Source: Melastoma dodecandrum
Taxonomy: Eukaryota > Streptophyta > Magnoliopsida > Myrtales > Melastomataceae
Length of the DNA: 64,000 nucleotides
Reading direction: 5' to 3'
NCBI GenBank assembly: GCA_029817715.1
Contig: JARUPY010000538.1
Span: 4,216,001 to 4,280,000, forward strand
The position numbers and the translations under genes were made by a program. The stretch's first letter is position 1; every line of letters starts with the position of its first letter. Shown here one piece after another: positions 35,259 to 46,900 of this stretch. The notes under the pieces were generated by a model. The model worked only from the letters and a program-made list of their open reading frames with translations, did not search any database and was not told where the DNA came from.

Positions 35259-36185
35259 TTCATCCTCTGGAACTCCGCGAAGGTATAACACGTTGTTACA
35301 TCTGAGACAAAAGCATGAATTCCGGGTACTTTAGATAACAACAGTGCACCAAAACCAGGATTCCAATTATGTTCCCCTTCCTACCCAACCAAATAAACAA
35401 TCCACTTTTGGCACAACTAACAGGTTCAAATAGTAGGGCTCAAAAATATAGTGTTAAGGTCTGATTAAGGCATACGATTAGGGACCGACAACACGGCCCT
35501 TCCAAACATGTTCACGTGACACATCATGCATTCCCTTTTTCATCATTAATCATGCATTCCCTTTTTCATCATTAATCCCTGTATATAATCTCTAACAAGA
35601 ATGGATCCCCCTTTCTACAGGGTGTATTGACAGCAGTGCCTCACCTGATCAAAATCTCTCCCAGGCTTCCAGTGCATTGCCCGTCTATATACTCTTCTGT
35701 GTTCGCCAACTGCAATCATTAAGTAAGAACTAAGCCCAAAAACGAATCAAGGTAACAAGGTTAAGACCAAGACTCAAGCATCACAAAGAGCCACCATACC
35801 TGCAAATTCATGTAAGAATCCACCGAGACAAGAAAGCCTGCATACAGAAACCAAAATCAATTCAACCCAGGAACCAACAAACAACGTAGAACAGGAGAAG
35901 AGAGGAAATCAAGCGAATCGACCTTTGTATTCCATGCCCCACTTAAGCTTAACGATGACCGCCTTCCCGGTCAAGTTGTTCAAGAAAGGCTTCGGGTTAA
36001 CGGGTATCGTCTGCAAAAGCAAAACAACAGAAACCTCCAAAATCAAAATCAACACAGCACCATTAACAGATCAACTGCTTAAGCACAAACCGAAACTTCC
36101 CCAACACATTCATCCCATCCCAGAATAAAATGGAACCCTAAACCATAAACAACACGCAGAAAATCCCAAATCTACTAACGGCCAT
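35232..36185 (-). CDS. small nuclear ribonucleoprotein F (SmF)
   Basis: The 88-residue model has five exons: 36185-36180 (only ATGGCC), 36010-35923, 35837-35800, 35709-35645 and 35301-35232, 267 nt in frame, all GT-AG. The protein begins [18 protein letters not shown], continues with [19 protein letters not shown] (Sm1 motif) and [20 protein letters not shown] (Sm2 motif), and is the usual length for plant SmF. SmF is part of the heptameric Sm ring on U1, U2, U4 and U5 snRNAs in the spliceosome. The gene is easy to miss because no exon exceeds 88 nt. It sits head to head with the VDAC pseudogene and tail to tail with CPR. Confidence 0.95.
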
Positions 36186-36674
36186 CGCTCTCGGTGGATT
36201 CTCCTCGCAGTTCTTGCGAATTCGAGGATTCGTCTTCCCTCTTTCGTGAACTCTTCTTTGCTGGTTTGTTTAGGGTTTTGTTCGTGCCTGCGGTCGGGCC
36301 GGGCCGGGCAGATCCTGGGCTTGGGCCTGGTCATGTTTGGAATAAAAAAACTTGTAGCCAGCAAGCAGCGAAGGTCGAGCGTGTGGCCGACGGCGGGGAG
36401 ACGACCGTGGAATTCCCTCTTCCCAAAAGCAGCGGCGGCGTCCGATTTCCTCCGCCAGGTTAGTCCCCAATTCGTAGTGGTGTTTCGGCGGTTGGTAGTC
36501 CTTTCAAGTTTCTTGGACGGAAATGATGTCGATAATTGGGCAGTGTTTTTTTTTTTTGCGTTCACTGTGGTTGTTGATTCCTGGAGTTCGATCATGTGCT
36601 CGTGAACTGGAGTGATGGATTACGGTGTTGATTTATGCTGCAGTTGGTTATCGCTTCATTCGATCGCACGAGAG
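36186..36674. other. divergent spacer between SmF and the VDAC pseudogene
   Basis: These 489 bp should hold the SmF promoter and the former VDAC promoter and 5' UTR. An open frame at 36246-36605 has no domain similarity and probably reflects GC-rich leader sequence. No mobile element is visible. Confidence 0.5.
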
Positions 36675-38611
36675 ATGGCAGGTGGTCCGGCGCTTTTCTC
36701 GGATATCGCCAAGAAGGCTCGGTGTAGGATGCGAACTTCCAGTTATTGTCGGTCTCTGTTGGTTATGTGTTTGGTTAGAATTTCTGGATCTGCTTAATCT
36801 GTGGTTCTTTATGTTGGTTGTGGATGAAAAATTTATTGTGTGAGGAATGGGGATTTTCCTGTAATGGTTCCTGTGATGGTAACGTTAGCATTTTATTGGT
36901 TTTGTAAGCCCGTCAATTGAGGGCATTCTTGTATTAATGATGGTGCGACTGTGCATTTATGCTGAGCATCCTTGGGGAAGAAAATGAATGTTATTTCACC
37001 ACAACGCAGTGTGCACGAGTTCTGTTAAAGAAGGGAAATTTTGTTTTCACACAGGTTATTTGTAGTCGAGTCTCAATATTTATTACGTAGGAGTTGTTAC
37101 CATATCATCTTTTGTTGAACGCCATATGGTTACACGAGATGTCGAGTCTCAATATTTATTACGTAGGAGTTGTTACCATATCATCTTTTGTTGAACGCCA
37201 TATGGTTACACGAGATCCCCTTTTTGCATTGTGTTCTGACATTCTATGTACAAATAGGTAGACATCGTGATGTTTTTCTTGCCGTTGATCTTCTCTTGTT
37301 TGATTTCAATTAATGTGTAGATGCATACTTTTTATGCAGACCTCTTAACCAAGGATTACACCTTTGATCACAAGTTTACCTTGACAGTCCCCAGCCTCAC
37401 TGGCATGGTAATATATCTCTTTCTCTTGTTGTTTATGACACTCCTGACCTCTTTCGCACATTTTTTAGTGCATCCACGGTATCTGGTAGTTTGACGAAAA
37501 ATCTTCCTAGTCAGTATTTTATGGAATATTTGAAGCAACCTTTTCCCTGGGGGTTTCTTACATTCAATGTTTTCAATTGTTCTTTTGTAGGGTCTTACTG
37601 CCACTGGCTTGAAGAAAGATCAAATATTTGTGGGTGACATAAGCAGTGTACAAGAGTGAGAAAAATACTATAGATGTGAAAGTCGAAACTAACTCTTGTG
37701 TAAGAATATTTCATCTTGTTCCTTTGCACTTCTGATCCTTTTTTTTTTAAAATAGAGCAATTGTGACCATGTCCTGGTCTGGTTTAAATTACTATATCAG
37801 AAGTTCCACATTCATAAACTTTCAGGTGTCAACAAAGGTCACTTTGGGCCCTATGTCAAATCTGAAAACATCTGTTACCTTTAAAGTGCCTGATCAAAAG
37901 TCTGGCAAGGTCAGTTGGTTTTGCTGATCGTTTCATTTGGATTTTTCTGTATCCATTGTGCTTTATTGACCCACTTCTTTTATTCAACCTTCTAACTTTG
38001 TCCTTATTGCTTCCTTGTTTAAATGGTTTAGACGTGACTTAGTTTTTTCACTCAAAGTTGATCTTAGCTCTTGGTCTTGACATTTTCCCCTTTCTAACCT
38101 GTTTGATGTGCAATACCTCCTCCACCCAAGCGCAGCCATTGATGCAAGTATAGGTCTCAACCCTGTGCCCCTTTTGGACCTTTCAGCAGCAATTGGCAAC
38201 AAGGATGTTACTTTGGGAGGAGAAATTGGATTTGACACTGGCTCTACTTTTCTGACAAAATATAATGCTGGGTCTGGGTTCAATGGACCCGATTTTTCTG
38301 AAGCTGTTCTATTGTAAGTAGAGTCTCTGGAGTTGATGTTTTACCTGTGAATCTCTCCATTTAGTTAGAGAAGTAGTTTCTCCGTATCTAAATTTTGCTC
38401 TCATTTCTGGTTGTAGGGTTGACAAGGGCCAGACTATTAAAGCCTCGTACATGCATTCCGTCAACCCCTTTACTGCTGTCGCTGCTGAGCTGACACATCG
38501 GTTCTCTACTAATGGAGGCCAAAGTCTCTGATTACTTTCTCTTCGGAGTATGACTCAAAGATCATCAACGCGTCTCCCAAGTTTGGCCTTGTGCTTGCTC
38601 TCAAGCCTTGA
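36675..38611 (+). pseudogene. VDAC (mitochondrial porin) pseudogene, introns retained
   Basis: Exon-like blocks at 36675-36718, 37340-37407, 37591-37697, 37826-37909, 38102-38313 and 38417-38611 follow the plant VDAC order (MAGGPALFSDIAKKAR, DLLTKDYTFDHKFTLTVP, GLTATGLKKDQIFVGDIS, SIGLNPVPLLDLSAAIGN, GFDTGSTFLTKYNAGSGF, KASYMHSVNPF). Defects: exon 1 cannot be joined to exon 2 in frame with a GT donor; a 2-bp loss in exon 3 gives a TGA near 37658; the exon 5 acceptor reads CTG instead of AG and the exon carries an extra Leu codon; and about 120 bp is missing in the last exon at 38513 (HRFSTN joins RPKSLITF out of frame). Retained introns point to a duplicated, not a processed, copy. VDAC normally forms the outer mitochondrial membrane channel. 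Confidence 0.9.
37065..37216. repeat. perfect 76-bp tandem duplication in VDAC pseudogene intron 1
   Basis: 37065-37140 and 37141-37216 read identically by eye, starting GTCGAGTCTCAATATTTATT. The lack of divergence suggests a very recent slip, or an assembly duplication. Confidence 0.95.
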
Positions 38612-38670
38612 ATCATTGGCATCATGGTGGTGACCACCTGGCTGTGATCAAAATTGGTCTCCATGTACCT

Positions 38671-38811
38671 AGAATTAGGTATATCTTCCATTCAAAATTT
38701 GCCATGTAAGTATTTTTATTAAAAGTCATACCACGTGGGATCCGTGTTGGAATCACAAATTCGACGTGCATTCTACATGGCAAATTCTTAGTGGAAGATG
38801 TACCTAGATCT
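38671..38811. mobile_element. MITE-like inverted repeat
   Basis: The arms at about 38671-38708 and 38774-38811 are inverted copies (TAGGTATATCTTCC against GGAAGATGTACCTA, and ATTTGCCATGTA against TACATGGCAAAT). The element is about 140 bp. The TSD is not resolved and the family not assigned. Confidence 0.55.
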
Positions 38812-39238
38812 GGGTGCAATTGGTTATACCTTACTTTTGCTCTTTGCCTTGGCTCAGGGGAACTTGAGAGACTATATAGAATATAGACTATATGCATAAA
38901 AATTTTCGGAAGAAACTAGACTCCAGAGTTTTGTTAGTAATGAGGGCAGGTACAACATGGGAGTATCTACATACTCTTTCTGTTTTCTCGACGAGTAACG
39001 TGGGAAGCATCACTAAGCTCCTCTGCTTCCTTGGTGATGTTTCCATATCTTGGGGTTAACAAGCTATGTAGCAAATGCTGTTAGGGTTCCGAGGAATTGT
39101 TCGAGTGTTTTGCTTGAACTAGAAAGAATGTGCCGCAGATCAGAGACTGCAGACTTTAATGCAAAAAGAATTTGTTACAAATAATACTCAAATGAGTGTA
39201 CAAAATCCCAGTTGCTTCTTCTCAGCTTCTAATCTTTC

Positions 39239-40966
39239 TCACCATCGCGGTGACCTCGACTCAAAGCTGTTGCCCCTACAATACCTAAGATCCAGGGAAA
39301 CCTGTCTTTCCAACTGGAGCCGGTAAAAATTAGCTATGAACAACTCGGCCCTCTGGTCGATGTTCGAACCAAATCGCACACGCAAGTATACGGGTCGCGC
39401 AAGTAATATAATGATGAGAAAAAGTATCGTTCCCACGAGGACTAGTTAGAACCTACTGCCGATTACCAGCAAGTCTCAGATTCTAGCCGTAAACAGTTAA
39501 CTGATTTAATGAGTTGATGCAAGTAACTAAAATTGCAGAAAACAAAAGTAAAGCAGTAGTCAATGGAAGAAAAGCCTAGGACTATGAATCCCCTATCGTT
39601 TCATCAATTATCCGCACTCTCTCTTCCTCAATTCATTCAGTTTCTGCGTTTACTAACCGCAATTCCTAAATAGTCGTTATACCTCTCTCGAGTGTGTAAC
39701 GGTGAATCAGCGAACACTCATAAACCTATATCTCTACAGCGTGTTACGAGTATCTACGATTCCTTAAACTCCAATTGCTAATCGGTTACCCACGAGTGTA
39801 TATCTCTATACTCTCTAATTAACCCGATCTCTCAGCCTTAACTCAGGTTACGTTTCCTCTCTTCTAATCCTAAGTCTCTCTCGAGTTCACTTAGCGATGA
39901 GGAATCAAACAAACCGGCGATCAACCCGATAAGTAGGCAATGCACACAAGGAAACGTAAGAAAACGCAGAAACTTCATAAATTAAATCTGAAAAGAGCGT
40001 AGACAACCGACTACGCGAATCGGTTCATCACAATCCTATAAAGCAAATTAGTTCGACATCGGAAACATCATGAAAACGCAGAAACTAAGGGAAGGCATGA
40101 AGAACTCCCTCAAGATCTTCAATTCTCCGTTTCCGGCCGTCAAGAGGTATCTCTGATAACCCTAAACCGAGTCCTCACAAAGGTTTTTATACTAGGACTT
40201 CTAAGGAAATAATAAAGGAAACCAAATAAAATATCTCAAGTTGATCCTCGTCCGGCGCGGCCGCACAGGCCTTTGGTGCGGCCGCACCTCCGCCACTGTG
40301 ATGTCCTTCTTCCACCTCGACCGGTGTGGCCGCATCTCTACTTGGTGCGGCCGCACCTCACGTTCTGCCTCTTAGCTCCTCTTCTAATCCTCCTGGTGCG
40401 GCCGCATCTCCAGTTAGTGCGGCCGCACCTTGAATTCTGCTCATCTCGTCCTCCCTTTGCTCTTCATGTGTGGCCGCATCTCTGCTTGGTGCGGCCACAC
40501 CTTCACGTCTGTCCATTCCTCCTCCATTTATACGGCTTCCTCCTCATGGATTTCGCTCCGTATCACTCGTTTCCCTACAAAGCAACATATACGTGCACAC
40601 TCCAAAACAAACCATGAGAAACGCACAAACGAGACTAAACAACGGAAACTAACATCGAATTTGTTCTAAAATGTGATTTGTAACTCTAATTTCTTAGAGT
40701 TATCAGTCGACATCATCCTCCTGCGAATGATAACTCATCGCCCTCTGTAGCCTCCCCCTAGAAGAAGGATTTGAACCTTCTGACTCGCTGAACGAGTCAT
40801 TCCCACTATCGTCCACACACACCCTCAAGCCGGGGCGGTCACTGAAGCTCGGCAAACGCTTGCTCGAGGACACCAAGGGCAGCCACCTGCGAATATCAAA
40901 ACCGAGAATAAACTTTATCTTGTTCACCGCCCTCCTAAGGCGACCGAGAAACATCCAATTCTCCAT
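39239..40966 (-). pseudogene. DUF761-type small plant gene split by an LTR (left copy)
   Basis: The 5' half (40966-40706) begins MENWMFLGRLRRAVNKIK and ends SQEDDVD. After the 1345-bp LTR the frame resumes at 39355-39239 with QRAELFIANF and SLDLRYCRGNSF, the C-terminal DUF761 signature. Without the LTR and one copy of GTCGA the two halves form a single uninterrupted frame of 125 codons plus stop, a usual size for these unstudied plant proteins. As it stands, the first LTR bases (TGA) terminate translation right after the target site. The function of the family is not known to me. Confidence 0.85.
39361..40705 (-). repeat. LTR copy A (1345 bp), solo-like, TSD on both sides
   Basis: In + orientation the LTR begins TGTTCGAACC and ends GAGTTATCA. 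GTCGA stands immediately on both sides (39356-39360 and 40706-40710), as for a complete solo LTR. In element orientation it starts TGATAAC, followed by a hairpin TAACTCTAA/TTAGAGTTA with a 4-nt loop (40681-40702). It differs from copy B by a 90-bp segment (about 40257-40346) between GCGGCCGCAC repeats. Apart from this I saw no differences in the portions compared. Confidence 0.92.
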
Positions 40967-41404
40967 GTGTTGACGTTGAAAGAATGTCGGCTTCGGAGGG
41001 AATATATTCATAAGGGGAAGATAAAGGATACGGAATGGATCAAGACTTGTTCCTTGGTGTAAATATGGCGTGGGAAGGAACGAGGAAAGGGAAGATTGCA
41101 TGATGGACAGAGGGGGTGCCGTGCGTGCATCACCAAACAAAACAATATACGCGGGAGCATGGATTCAATCAACTCTTTTCATGCAAGAAAACTCCATAAC
41201 TTTTTGATCTGGAAGGATCCGTTGACTCTTGAATTATCATGTAATAGAATTTCTTTTCAACTCGTTTTTTCTTCACGCTTTTCCGCAATTCGATTTTATT
41301 ATTGATGTGTTCGATCGACATACATATGATATAAGCACGAACGATGACATCGCTGTTTCTGTCTCCAATCCCAGTTTGCGATAATCTAACGCGATAATCT
41401 AACA
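40706..41404 (-). repeat. duplicated host segment, left copy (DUF761 5' half and upstream)
   Basis: About 690 bp matches 50581-51271 nearly base for base. It holds the DUF761 5' half and its upstream region. Similarity stops in a tandem GCGATAATCTAAC motif at about 41396-41404. Beyond it the left copy enters retroelement sequence, while the right copy continues into unrelated host DNA. One difference is G at 40773 against C at 50648. Confidence 0.9.
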
Positions 41405-42103
41405 CGACTCTAAGTGCTCGTCATTAACAGTGGGTACCTATGTAACAAGTTTTCGATCAATGACTCCCGAACCAGTTGGTTCAAGGCATTGGGTGATAAA
41501 GCACCCCTCGGATCTAATCACTCAAGCCACCACCATCAAGACTTACACCACAAGTACATATTCAGGCAATTCATCAGTTTCTCACACTTTTCTTTCTTTG
41601 TTTTCTTTTCTTTTTTTTTTTTTTTTACGCCCGAACATTGGTACTCAGAGCCTTGGCAAAACATTTTAAAAATTCTCTTTTCCTTTGTTTGGTTGCCTAA
41701 CACTTATGTCTCAAAAGGCCGAGGTAGTTCTACTTATGTCGCCCTCCGTGTGCTCAAAAGGTTCGAGATTCGCCGAAGCCAAAAACTTTCATTTATCTCC
41801 TAGTTTCGGATTGGACAACTATCGCCTAATCACAAGTCAAAGTAAAGGCTCTCGTCCTCCTACACTAGGAGCCTAGCCGATTAATCACATCCTTGAATAC
41901 GATCCTATCAACTCCAACTCCTTAGGCTAACATAAACCACACAATCAACTCAACTCAAACTAACAATGAAAATATCATCCATGCTAACACAATGCAGACA
42001 CAAAGCAAAACAGAAACGGCACCCCCAAACCTAAAGGGAGCAACGTCCCGGTGCGAAACAAAACAACATAACAAGGCAAACAATAGGGAGAGTGATACGA
42101 GCC
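41405..42103 (-). other. retroelement 3' noncoding region
   Basis: About 700 bp without coding frames downstream of the accessory ORF. In element orientation it contains a purine run (41587-41626, including A16) that resembles a polypurine tract, but no LTR start follows it. The outer edge is the junction with duplicated host DNA. Confidence 0.5.
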
Positions 42104-43216
42104 TCAAAACTCGGCGGAGCCGGAGGTATCTCCCCCATTGGGAGAGTCTTGATCATCGGGCTCGCTCAAGTCGTCGATATCCATGTTCATGTGCGCTGCG
42201 ACGCGCCGATTGAAATCCATTTGATAGCGATTGAACGCTCGTTGAGACCTCATGAAACGCCGCATTTCTTGTTGGAAGCCATCCTCGGTTGTGGCTCGTG
42301 GAGGAGGGGCTGCAGCAGAGCTAGAAGGGTGAGCGGGGACGGGAGCAAGAGCCATACCTTCGTCATCAGACGATGCCAACCCATGTGTCCTCTCGTAAGC
42401 TTGCTCCATGCTGACCAGGGTGGAGTAATTGAGTTCGCGAGGGATATGTTTCACCTCTTCTCGGGCATCCCAAAGCACCCCTGCACGTTTACATAACTGG
42501 AAAATCGTCGCGGGGAACCAAATCCCAAGATTAGGATCCTGCAGGCTCGTTGTTAGCATATGAGAAATCAACGAAGCGACATCTATCTGTTTGCACTCAA
42601 GAATGCAATAAACAAGCACTGCGCGTTCTTTTGTCACTTTCGTTGTATGCTTTGCGGGCATCAAGCGAGACGAGATAAATTGCAACCACAACCTAGCTTC
42701 CGGTTTTAGATTAGTGTTGAGCAGGGATATGGGCTGTTGGGTACTCTTAGACAATGTCCAAGACGACCCCGGAATGGTTAATCTCCCTAATATAGCAGCG
42801 GCATCGAAATGCTCATTGACCGTGGTGTAGAACTCATCTTGAGCTATATAGGGGAGGTTATACAATTCCGTAATCGCCGCAGCGCTAAAACAAACATCTT
42901 TTCCCCTAACGGGCACAACCATCGTACCCCTATCCATGGTGCCCGCAATGGCATAGAACTCGCGCACTACGGGTACGACAAAAGCCGCTGGTGATTCTAC
43001 AAATTTCTCCCAATGAAGGCGGGAGATGGTGTACCTAAAGTTGTACATATGGCCATTGCTATAATCTAGTCCCCGTTCGACGTTAAGAGTCCTATTTACC
43101 AAGTCCTCCCTATATCGAGTCTCCGCGGCCTCCGTCATGCCTCCCCTAGCTCGGCCCCTAGCGGGCGGGTGTTCAATCACTCTCGCTTTCTTCTTAGGGG
43201 CCATAATCACAATCAA
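42104..43216 (-). CDS. retroelement accessory ORF, putative plant transposon protein domain
   Basis: An uninterrupted 370-codon frame lies downstream of pol in the same orientation. The natural start is probably MAPKKKARVIEH (43204), four codons inside the longest frame; it begins with a basic, NLS-like run. The middle resembles the 'putative plant transposon protein' family often found as a third ORF in plant Athila/Tat elements (RLHWEKFVESPA, VVREFYA, VRGKDVCFSAAAITELYNLP). The tail is acidic (DDLSEPDDQDSPNGG). No transmembrane segment is visible, so it is not a typical env-like protein. Its role is unknown. Confidence 0.75.
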   Translation of the reverse strand: MIVIMAPKKKARVIEHPPARGRARGGMTEAAETRYREDLVNRTLNVERGLDYSNGHMYNFRYTISRLHWEKFVESPAAFVVPVVREFYAIAGTMDRGTMVVPVRGKDVCFSAAAITELYNLPYIAQDEFYTTVNEHFDAAAILGRLTIPGSSWTLSKSTQQPISLLNTNLKPEARLWLQFISSRLMPAKHTTKVTKERAVLVYCILECKQIDVASLISHMLTTSLQDPNLGIWFPATIFQLCKRAGVLWDAREEVKHIPRELNYSTLVSMEQAYERTHGLASSDDEGMALAPVPAHPSSSAAAPPPRATTEDGFQQEMRRFMRSQRAFNRYQMDFNRRVAAHMNMDIDDLSEPDDQDSPNGGDTSGSAEF

Positions 43217-43935
43217 GCAATCAGATTAACCGGGGAACGCTACCTAACCAACACCCAATCCCCAATCCGATCGCTACCACACAACACCCAAAACCAAATT
43301 CAATCGCTACTACACAACACCCAAACCAAGGGAAGGTTAGAGGATGTGCAAACCGCGGGAATCTGCTGGGAAGAGACGGTGAGTGGCAATGCGGTTGTCG
43401 AAATCCGGCGTTTTGACGTGGTGGAGGGGCGATGGCTTGTCGGGGCTCTAGGGCGGTTGGGGGTGACGGCCGACCTTCTCCTGCAAAAAGAAGAAAGAAA
43501 TCTAGGGTAAGAATGCAAGAGAGGCGAGGTGTGTTTTTATATATATATATATATATATAAGTGGTGCGGCCGCATCTCCTTTTAGTGCGGCCGCACTGTG
43601 GCCTCTGTTCACAGGCTTCTTCATTTGGTGCGGCCGCATCTCCCCTAAGTGCGGCCGCACTGCGGCTACTGGTCATGGGGGCTTCTTCAGTAGGTGCGGC
43701 CGCATCTCCCCTAAGTGCGGCCGCACTGTCCGGTCTGTGGATGAGGCGCCCCTTCTCTTGTGCGTCCTGCCTATTGCCCACCTAAGAAAACGAGAAATTC
43801 TGGAGTGCTAAATCAAAAATGAAAATAAAAATAAGAATAAAAATAAAAACAATGCACAAGTTTAAATAAAAAGATTGTTGGGTTGCCTCCCAACAAGCGC
43901 CTGATTTAACGTCATCGGCTTGACATGTTGATCCA
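43217..43935 (-). other. pol-accessory ORF spacer with TA tract
   Basis: About 720 bp between the pol stop and the accessory ORF. It contains a (TA)n tract at about 43539-43559 and a palindrome array (43562-43730). An open frame running through it gives an Ala-rich repeating peptide that only reflects the DNA repeat. Confidence 0.65.
43562..43730. repeat. GTGCGGCCGCAC palindrome array inside the retroelement
   Basis: Three paired units, each GGTGCGGCCGCATCTCC followed about 21 bp later by AGTGCGGCCGCACTG, recur about every 65 bp (near 43563, 43627 and 43692). The same paired motif occurs in the LTRs at about 40257-40500 and 50220-50380. Confidence 0.92.
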
Positions 43936-46900
43936 CTAGGCGTCTTCCATAGCCAGTGTCCCCGGCTCCCGGTGGACAACGCCTCCCATATAAGCCTTGA
44001 CACGACTCGCATTCACCTTGAATCTGTTAGAGTCATCAGTACCTACTAACTCAAGAACACCGAACGGTAATACCTGGGTAATTTGGAAGGGCCCGGACCA
44101 ACGCGACTTGAGTTTCCCTGGAAACAACCGCAGTCTGGAGTTAAATAAAAGAACAAATTGGCCTGGAGAAAACTTACGATCCTTCAAGCGCCGATCATGC
44201 CATATTTTGGTCTTTTCCTTGTAAATGCGGGCATTTTCGTACGCGTCTTTCCGGAATTCCTCCATCTCATTCAACTGCAATAATCGTTGCTCCCCCGCTG
44301 CGCTAGGATCCATGTTTAGCTTCTGAACCGCCCAGTAGGCTTTATGTTCCAACTCCACCGGCAAGTGACAAGCTTTGCCATATACCAGCTTGTACGGCGA
44401 TGTCCCTATCGGGGTCTTGAAGGCCGTCCTGTATGCCCATAGAGCTTCGTCAAGCTTGGTAGACCAGTCTTTTCGATTAACGCTTACCGTCTTTTCCAGG
44501 ATCCTTTTGATTTCGCGGTTGGAAACTTCGACTTGGCCGCATGTTTGAGGATGATAGGGTAAAGCCACCTTGTGCTTGACTCCATATTTCCGCATCAGTG
44601 CATTGAACTTGTTGTTGCAAAAATGGGCTCCACCGTCACTGATGATGGCTCGTGGTGTTCCGAATCGCGTGAAAATCTGTCTAAGAAATTTCAAAACTCC
44701 ACGAGCATCGTTAGTGGGCAACGCAATAGCCTCTACCCATTTGGACACATAATCAACAGCCACTAGAATGTACTTGTTCTTAAACGAGTCTATGAAGGGG
44801 CCCATGAAGTCTATTCCCCATACATCAAAAAGTTCAACTTCTAAAATGCTATTCAGGGGCATTTCATCACGACGCGAAATATTGCCTACCCTTTGACAAC
44901 GATCACACCGTGCGACAAAAGAGTAAGCATCCTTAAACAGGGAAGGCCAATAAAAACCTGATTGTAGGACCTTTGCTGCTGTTTTGTGACCGCCGTGGTG
45001 TCCACCATACGGTGATGCATGGCACTGCTCAAGGATCGGTCTGATTTCTTCCTCCGGGACACAACGCCGAATAACCTGATCTGCACATTTACGAAAAAGC
45101 AAAGGCTCATCCCACATATAAAATTTTACGTCATGAACGAACCTTTTCCGCTGTTGGCTTGACATGTCTGGAGGGAAAATATTCGCGACTATGTAGTTCA
45201 CATAGTCGGCATACCAAGGTGCGGCTACCTCCACGGCGAACAGTTGCTCATCAGGGAAGGAATCATTGATCAGCGTCGAAATTGTGGTGCTCGTTGTTCC
45301 CTCCTCCAGCCGAGATAAGTGATCAGCCACCTGATTCTCGAAACCTTTCCAGTCGACGATTGTAAGATCGAACTCTTGCAACAATAAAACCCAACGGATT
45401 AGTCGCGGCTTGGAATCCGCTTTAGAAATCAGGTAGCGTATGGCAGCATGATCAGTATGCACAATCACAGAAGAGCCAATCAAATAAGGCCTAAACTTAT
45501 CAAATGCAAACACGATTGCCAACATCTCCTTTTCCGTTGTAGTGTAATTGACTTGAGCGGAATCGAGTGTCCTACTAGCATAGTAAATTGCATGAAAATG
45601 CCTATCTTTCTTCTGTCCTAAGACCGCTCCTACAGCTAAATCACTCGCATCGCACATGAGTTCAAAAGGCAGGTTCCAATCAGGGGCAACGATAATTGGA
45701 GAAGACACTAACCTCTCTTTCAATGTATGGAACGCCTCCATACACTTACCGTCAAAGAGGAAAGGTGCATCTTTCTCCAGGAGGTTGCACAACGGTTTGG
45801 TGATCTTCGAAAAGTCTTTAATAAACCTCCTGTAGAAGCCAGCGTGTCCCAGAAAACTTCGAACTCCTTTCACTGATGTCGGAGGGGGTAGCTTCTCGAT
45901 TGTCTCCACCTTGGCCTTGTCCACCTCGATGCCACTCTCCGAAATTCTGTGACCTAGCACAATACCTTCACGCACCATAAAGTGGCACTTTTCCCAATTC
46001 AAAATCAGGTTAGTCCGCTCACATCGTGCAAGGACAGCCGCAAGATTATCCAAGCAATTTGTAAATGACAATCCATAAACTGAGAAATCATCCATGAATA
46101 CCTCAATAGTCTTCTCAATCATGTCCGAAAAAATTGCTTGCATACATCGCTGAAACGTGGCAGGCGCATTACATAATCCAAACGGCATACGACGGAAAGC
46201 GAACGTACCGTAAGGGCAGGTGAAGGTAGTCTTTTCCTGGTCCTCAGGTGCAATCGCTATCTGGTTATAACCTGAGTAACCATCCAAAAAGCAGTAAAAA
46301 CTTTTACCTGCGAGACGGTCCAACATCTGATCAATGAAAGGCAACGGGAAGTGATCCTTGCACGTGGCTGCATTGAGCTTCCGGTAGTCCATGCAGATCC
46401 TCCACCCGGTGACCGTCCTCGTCGGAATGAGCTCATTTTTGCTGTTCTCGACCACCGTGATGCCTCCCTTCTTAGGTACGCACTGGACTGGACTCACCCA
46501 TGAACTATCCGAGATCGGATAGATGATTCCTGCATCAAGCCATTTAATGACTTCTTTTCTTACCACCTCTTTCATGTGCGGGTTCAGTCGCCGTTGATGC
46601 TCGACGGACGCCTTCTTCTCACTGTCCAAGACAATCTTGTGCATGCAAATTGCTGGACTAATCCCTTTGATGTCCGCAATAGTCCACCCGATGGCTGTCT
46701 GGTGCTCCCGAAGCATTCGTAGCAACATCTCTTCCTGTTCGTTAGTCAACGAAGATGAAATAATAACAGGAAGGGTGTTGTCCTTACCTAAGTAAGAGTA
46801 CCGTAGGTGATCTGGTAAGGGCTTCAACTCCAACTTCGGGGGCTCTTCGATGGAAGGCTTGATGGTGGTTTCAGGTCGGTCAAGAGGTTCCACCCTTTGA

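Noticed and set aside
36246..36605. 119-codon ORF upstream of the VDAC pseudogene
   Set aside because: No domain; it lies in GC-rich leader and divergent promoter DNA.
39361..41404. A 2044-bp LTR including the 145-codon minus-strand ORF
   Set aside because: The repeat shared by both sides is longer than the LTR. The true LTR ends at CA followed by GTCGA (40705/40706), and the ORF is the 5' half of the host DUF761 gene whose 3' half lies left of the LTR.
41587..41626. Polypurine tract marking a 3' LTR start
   Set aside because: The purine run is good, but the sequence after it does not match the LTR start (TGATAAC). The 3' LTR is not there.
43539..43559. TA microsatellite as a functional site
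   Set aside because: A simple (TA)n run; nothing beyond slippage is needed to explain it.
43221..43781. Open frame with an Ala-rich repeating peptide
   Set aside because: The repetition is the GTGCGGCCGCAC DNA array read in one frame; it has no start context and no domain.
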